Part shown: piece by piece, positions 63,283 through 64,000 of the stretch | How positions within the stretch are numbered: position 1 is the first letter of the stretch | Layout of the letters: each line of letters opens with the position of its first letter | DNA from: Comamonas thiooxydans | Lineage (GTDB): Bacteria; Pseudomonadota; Gammaproteobacteria; Burkholderiales; Burkholderiaceae_C | Assembly: GCF_000964545.1 (NCBI RefSeq) | Contig: NZ_BBVD01000011.1 | Location: 62,001-126,000, forward strand | DNA length: 64,000 nt | Direction: 5' to 3' | The notes under the pieces: generated by a model | Databases searched by the model: none | What the model saw: only the letters and a program-made list of their open reading frames with translations | What the model was told of the DNA's origin: nothing | Position numbers and translations under genes: made by a program

Positions 63283-64000
63283 ATGAAGAAAAACGAGCGT
63301 GCCGGCTTTTGGGCTGCGTTGGAAGGCAAGGCGCAGCAAGCCAGGCCGGTGACGGAAGATCGGGACCGTGTGGTATCGCCGGCGTCGACAGCCGCAACTG
63401 CTGCCGCGAACGTTGCCGCCGAGCCCAGACAGGTAGAGCAGCGCCAGGAACCCAGCCTCGATGGTCCGGGCCTACCGCTGGAGCCAGTGTTCGAACCCTT
63501 GCCCGATCTTGGCAACGATCTGGCTCGGCACGAACCCGTGCCAGCTCCTGCCGCGACGCCTGCGGCGGCATTCAGCACGGCAGCTCAGGGCTGGACCAGC
63601 TATTCCACGCCGAATACGACGCCAGCTCAGGAACAGAAAGCGGTGCATGCTTGCGTTTCAGGAGTGACCGACAGTCCTGACGACAGCTCGCAGCGCGTTG
63701 CCGAGAGCCCGCGCAGCAGCAGACTCGACAAGGCCAGGGCGCTGGCGGCTAGCTGCAAGGATCTGGCCGGGCGTATCCCCAAGCCCCAGATGCCCAGCCA
63801 GCAGGAGCTCAGGACTGAGCTGCGCCGCAGAAGCCGCCGTGCGCAGCAGCGCCTGCGTACCTTCCCCTGGCACAACACGGCCCAGGTGCTGCTGGCGCGC
63901 TTCAAGGAAGACCGCCTGGGCGTGACGGCCAGCAGTCTTACTTTCACATCGCTGCTGGCGCTGGTGCCATTTTTTACCGTGGCGCTGGCCTTGTTCACGG
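63283..64000 (+). CDS. YihY/BrkB-family membrane protein with long N-terminal extension (3' end outside window)
   Basis: 239 codons seen from an ATG at 63283 with AAGGAG upstream. Residues 1 to about 190 are Ala/Pro/Glu/Arg-rich without a known fold. The family domain begins at FPWHNTAQVLLARFKEDRLG and continues into VTASSLTFTSLLALVPFFTVALALF, the first YihY helix. An internal ATG at 63790 would give a family-length protein but lacks a ribosome site. The family was once called ribonuclease BN, wrongly; role unknown. Confidence 0.82.
   Translation, partial: MKKNERAGFWAALEGKAQQARPVTEDRDRVVSPASTAATAAANVAAEPRQVEQRQEPSLDGPGLPLEPVFEPLPDLGNDLARHEPVPAPAATPAAAFSTAAQGWTSYSTPNTTPAQEQKAVHACVSGVTDSPDDSSQRVAESPRSSRLDKARALAASCKDLAGRIPKPQMPSQQELRTELRRRSRRAQQRLRTFPWHNTAQVLLARFKEDRLGVTASSLTFTSLLALVPFFTVALALFT

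Overview
The window is high-GC chromosomal DNA from a betaproteobacterium, most likely a Comamonadaceae member close to Comamonas. This rests on gene content and order (surE-pcm-nlpD, rlmN-pilW-rodZ-ispG-hisS-bamB-der, hfq-hflX-hflK-hflC-hisZ-purA, glnA-ntrB-ntrC), on a Bug-type solute receptor, and on protein similarities recognised by eye; no database search was possible. No rRNA, tRNA, CRISPR array, insertion sequence or prophage was recognised. Most of the window is core genome.

Layout. 1-4.7 kb (minus): a DUF3300 lipoprotein cut by the window edge, a DUF945 protein and glnS. 4.9-8.1 kb (plus): a small His/Pro/Tyr-rich secreted protein, the overlapping set aroQ-hydrolase-arfB, and an esterase. 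8.1-15.7 kb: an SMR pump, a methionine aminopeptidase coupled to a ParD-like antitoxin, a type II NADH dehydrogenase, then minus-strand phospholipase D-like lipoprotein, PhoD-like phosphatase and quinone oxidoreductase. 15.9-22.8 kb (plus): surE, pcm, nlpD, rluD, scpB, rluB, ndk. 22.9-32 kb (plus): a long operon-like run from rlmN to der (rRNA/tRNA modification, type IV pilus and shape factors, isoprenoid synthesis, HisRS, outer-membrane assembly, ribosome GTPase). 32-39.5 kb (plus): hfq, hflX, hflK, hflC, a DUF2065 protein, hisZ, purA and a phosphoribosyltransferase, closed by tandem terminators. 39.8-43.8 kb: beta-propeller protein, polysaccharide deacetylase, sterol-desaturase-like protein, EI24-type membrane protein. 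43.8-48.9 kb: the nitrogen-control locus, with glnA behind two NtrC-type palindromes and a sigma-54 promoter, followed by ntrB and ntrC. 49-50.7 kb: an unrecognised protein and exonuclease III. 51-55.8 kb is the most accessory-like part: porin, sulfatase and Bug receptor in one minus-strand unit, divergent from a LysR regulator. 56-64 kb: a DUF333 lipoprotein, a metallophosphatase, folA and thyA, a lipoprotein, a GlcD-like FAD oxidase divergent from a second LysR gene, a DUF2069 membrane protein, and a YihY/BrkB protein cut by the window end.

The most interesting signals outside ordinary genes are: (i) a family of about 35-bp intergenic elements built as a 12-nt head, a 9-nt spacer and a conserved tail, including a head-to-head dimer between folA and thyA; (ii) the ATGA-coupled map/ParD-like pair with a promoter palindrome; (iii) the nlpD locus without rpoS; (iv) the porin-sulfatase-receptor cassette with a variant sulfatase signature; and (v) long disordered or low-complexity extensions on ScpB, RluB and the YihY protein.
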